Assembly (NCBI GenBank): GCA_023807065.1
Contig: JAJJLU010003689.1
Coordinates: 1-37,990 of the forward strand
DNA length: 37,990 nt
Direction: 5' to 3'
Source: Isotricha intestinalis
Taxonomy: Eukaryota; Ciliophora; Litostomatea; Vestibuliferida; Isotrichidae
A program made the translations under genes and the position numbers. The notes beneath the pieces are model-generated. The model was not told the origin of the DNA, did no database searches, and saw only the letters and a list, made by a program, of their open reading frames with translations. Numbering within the stretch: position 1 is the first letter of the stretch; each line of letters begins with the position of its first letter. Below, piece after piece: positions 37,067-37,990 of the stretch.

Positions 37067-37804
37067 TTATTTATTCAATCTTTCAATTGTAATATTAACA
37101 ATTATAGAAGAAATTTCTGTAAAAATAACACATAAATTTAACAAATAAATTGATTTTCCACTAGTCACATATTTTATCAATTGTTTTCCAATAAATAATT
37201 GCTTATTAATTAATAATAAAATAACTGAAGCAAATATAATATTAAATATTGAAAAAAAATTATGGACTTGTGTATCATATAATGAATTAAAAACGAATTC
37301 TCGATTTCCTGTTAAACCATTTAGAATTAAACTTATAAATAAACAAATATTTAATATGTAATATATATTTGAATTCATTATCATAATATTTGAACAAATT
37401 TTTACTAAATGAATGAAGTAAAAAAAGGCAAAAACAAATAAAATTAAATTTAAAAATAAAAGGAGTAAATTTAAATGATGAGTATATTTTTTTTCTTTTT
37501 TTTCAATTAGTGATTCATTACTCATTAGAGAATTTCTAACTAATAAATGTTGAGTTTCATCATTTTCTAAATCAAATTCTTTTTCTTCATAATGTTCAGG
37601 GTTATATGTAAATAATACTTGTTCTTCTGGATAAATAAAACTTTTTAAACATATATTATAAAAAGAATCATATGATAATCGCAATTTTTTTTTGAGAAAG
37701 TGAATTAAAACACCTTTATTTTTTAAAATTTTAGTATATTTATTTTTTTCATTTTCATTTGCTACTATATTTGAATTGGATATAATTTTATATTTGCTTT
37801 TCAT
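37067..37804 (-). CDS. four-helix membrane protein with cytosolic N-terminal domain
   Basis: A 245-residue protein. The first 108 residues are hydrophilic and basic/acidic, followed by hydrophobic helices at about 110-134, 146-164, 183-200 and 217-240. The N-terminal part includes DETQHLL (82-88), an acidic dileucine signal as in the neighbouring membrane gene. The loop between helices 2 and 3 (GNREFVFNSLYDTQ) is polar. No family recognised; it is too short for most transporters. Possibly related to or cooperating with the 36046-36999 protein, inferred from tandem position and shared sorting signal only. Confidence 0.7.
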   Translation of the reverse strand: MKSKYKIISNSNIVANENEKNKYTKILKNKGVLIHFLKKKLRLSYDSFYNICLKSFIYPEEQVLFTYNPEHYEEKEFDLENDETQHLLVRNSLMSNESLIEKKEKKYTHHLNLLLLFLNLILFVFAFFYFIHLVKICSNIMIMNSNIYYILNICLFISLILNGLTGNREFVFNSLYDTQVHNFFSIFNIIFASVILLLINKQLFIGKQLIKYVTSGKSIYLLNLCVIFTEISSIIVNITIERLNK

Positions 37805-37854
37805 AATTTTTATAATTATAATTTATAATTAATTTTTATGAAAAAAAAATATAT

Positions 37855-37981
37855 TTAATTTAATATATCATCAAGAAGATTTTCTTTTGTTTCATTATTA
37901 TTTTCATTTATATCATTTAAATTACCGTTTTTTAGAAAGAAATTTTTTTTCTTTTTCTTTCTTTTTTTTATAATTTTCCAT
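37855..37981 (-). pseudogene. right-edge coding-like stretch with a frame break
   Basis: On the minus strand an ATG at 37981 opens a Lys-rich reading (MENYKKKKEKEKKF) that ends at a TAA at 37922-37924. A second frame, open from the same area to a TAA at 37855-37857, reads LNDINENNNETKENLLDDIL, which looks like a genuine acidic C-terminus. A one-base change in one of the A-runs would join the two into about 41 codons. It could be a sequencing error in a homopolymer, a relic, or the last exon of a gene beyond the window. Confidence 0.3.
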
Positions 37982-37990
37982 TATTTGAAT

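Overview
The window looks like nuclear DNA of a microbial eukaryote. It is extremely AT-rich, with AT-only intergenic gaps, A-rich start contexts and long eukaryote-specific proteins (VPS13, USP-type deubiquitinase fold, B-box/WD40, ribosomal protein eS10, CTD-type phosphatase). The code appears standard: among the genes here all three stops are used (TAA mostly; TGA at 4050, 10518, 25063 and 28087; TAG at 23257 and 25693), and the long ORFs contain no internal TAA, TAG or TGA. Introns are rare and tiny; the one firm intron is 29 nt long, in VPS13. Many coiled-coil proteins and a protein with the ECTFxPK motif seen in cilia-associated protist proteins fit a ciliated cell. A ciliate lineage that keeps the standard code (for example litostomes, which include rumen ciliates) is my best guess. 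Other AT-rich protists are not excluded.

Layout. Bases 1-758 hold no intact gene. From 759 to 6988 lie two convergent genes only 17 bp apart: a USP-fold protein with DUSP and MYND-like domains, and a kinase-fold/B-box/DUF285 repeat protein. Both have lost the catalytic residues of their enzyme fold. From 7145 to 8752 are a 70-residue putative N-myristoylated protein and a secreted serpin, whose stop codon is followed in frame by 52 open codons encoding two hydrophobic helices. From 8874 to 14045 are two tail-to-tail coiled-coil proteins that look like old paralogues and an Asn/Ser-rich protein. From 14146 to 22301 is a 2708-residue VPS13 bridge-type lipid transfer protein with a 29-nt intron after codon 29. 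From 22389 to 26622 are a basic unknown protein, a SAM-like/coiled-coil protein, a REEP/HVA22-like ER-shaping protein and an SCP-type phosphatase. From 27489 to 33954 are a small secreted cysteine-rich protein, a divergent pair of coiled-coil/cilia-type proteins 49 bp apart, and a B-box/WD40 protein. From 34241 to 37804 are eS10, an unknown protein and two multi-pass membrane proteins, each with an acidic dileucine signal.

There is no operon-like logic. Neighbouring genes are on mixed strands with gaps of 17 to about 870 bp. Recurrent themes are signalling scaffolds built on degenerate enzymes, two B-boxes with identical residue spacing, endomembrane/lipid transport proteins (VPS13, REEP-like, dileucine membrane proteins) and coiled-coil cytoskeletal proteins. 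Several longer gaps hold short coding-like stretches broken by stops or frameshifts, which I read as gene relics. I saw no tRNA, rRNA, transposon, CRISPR array or telomere.
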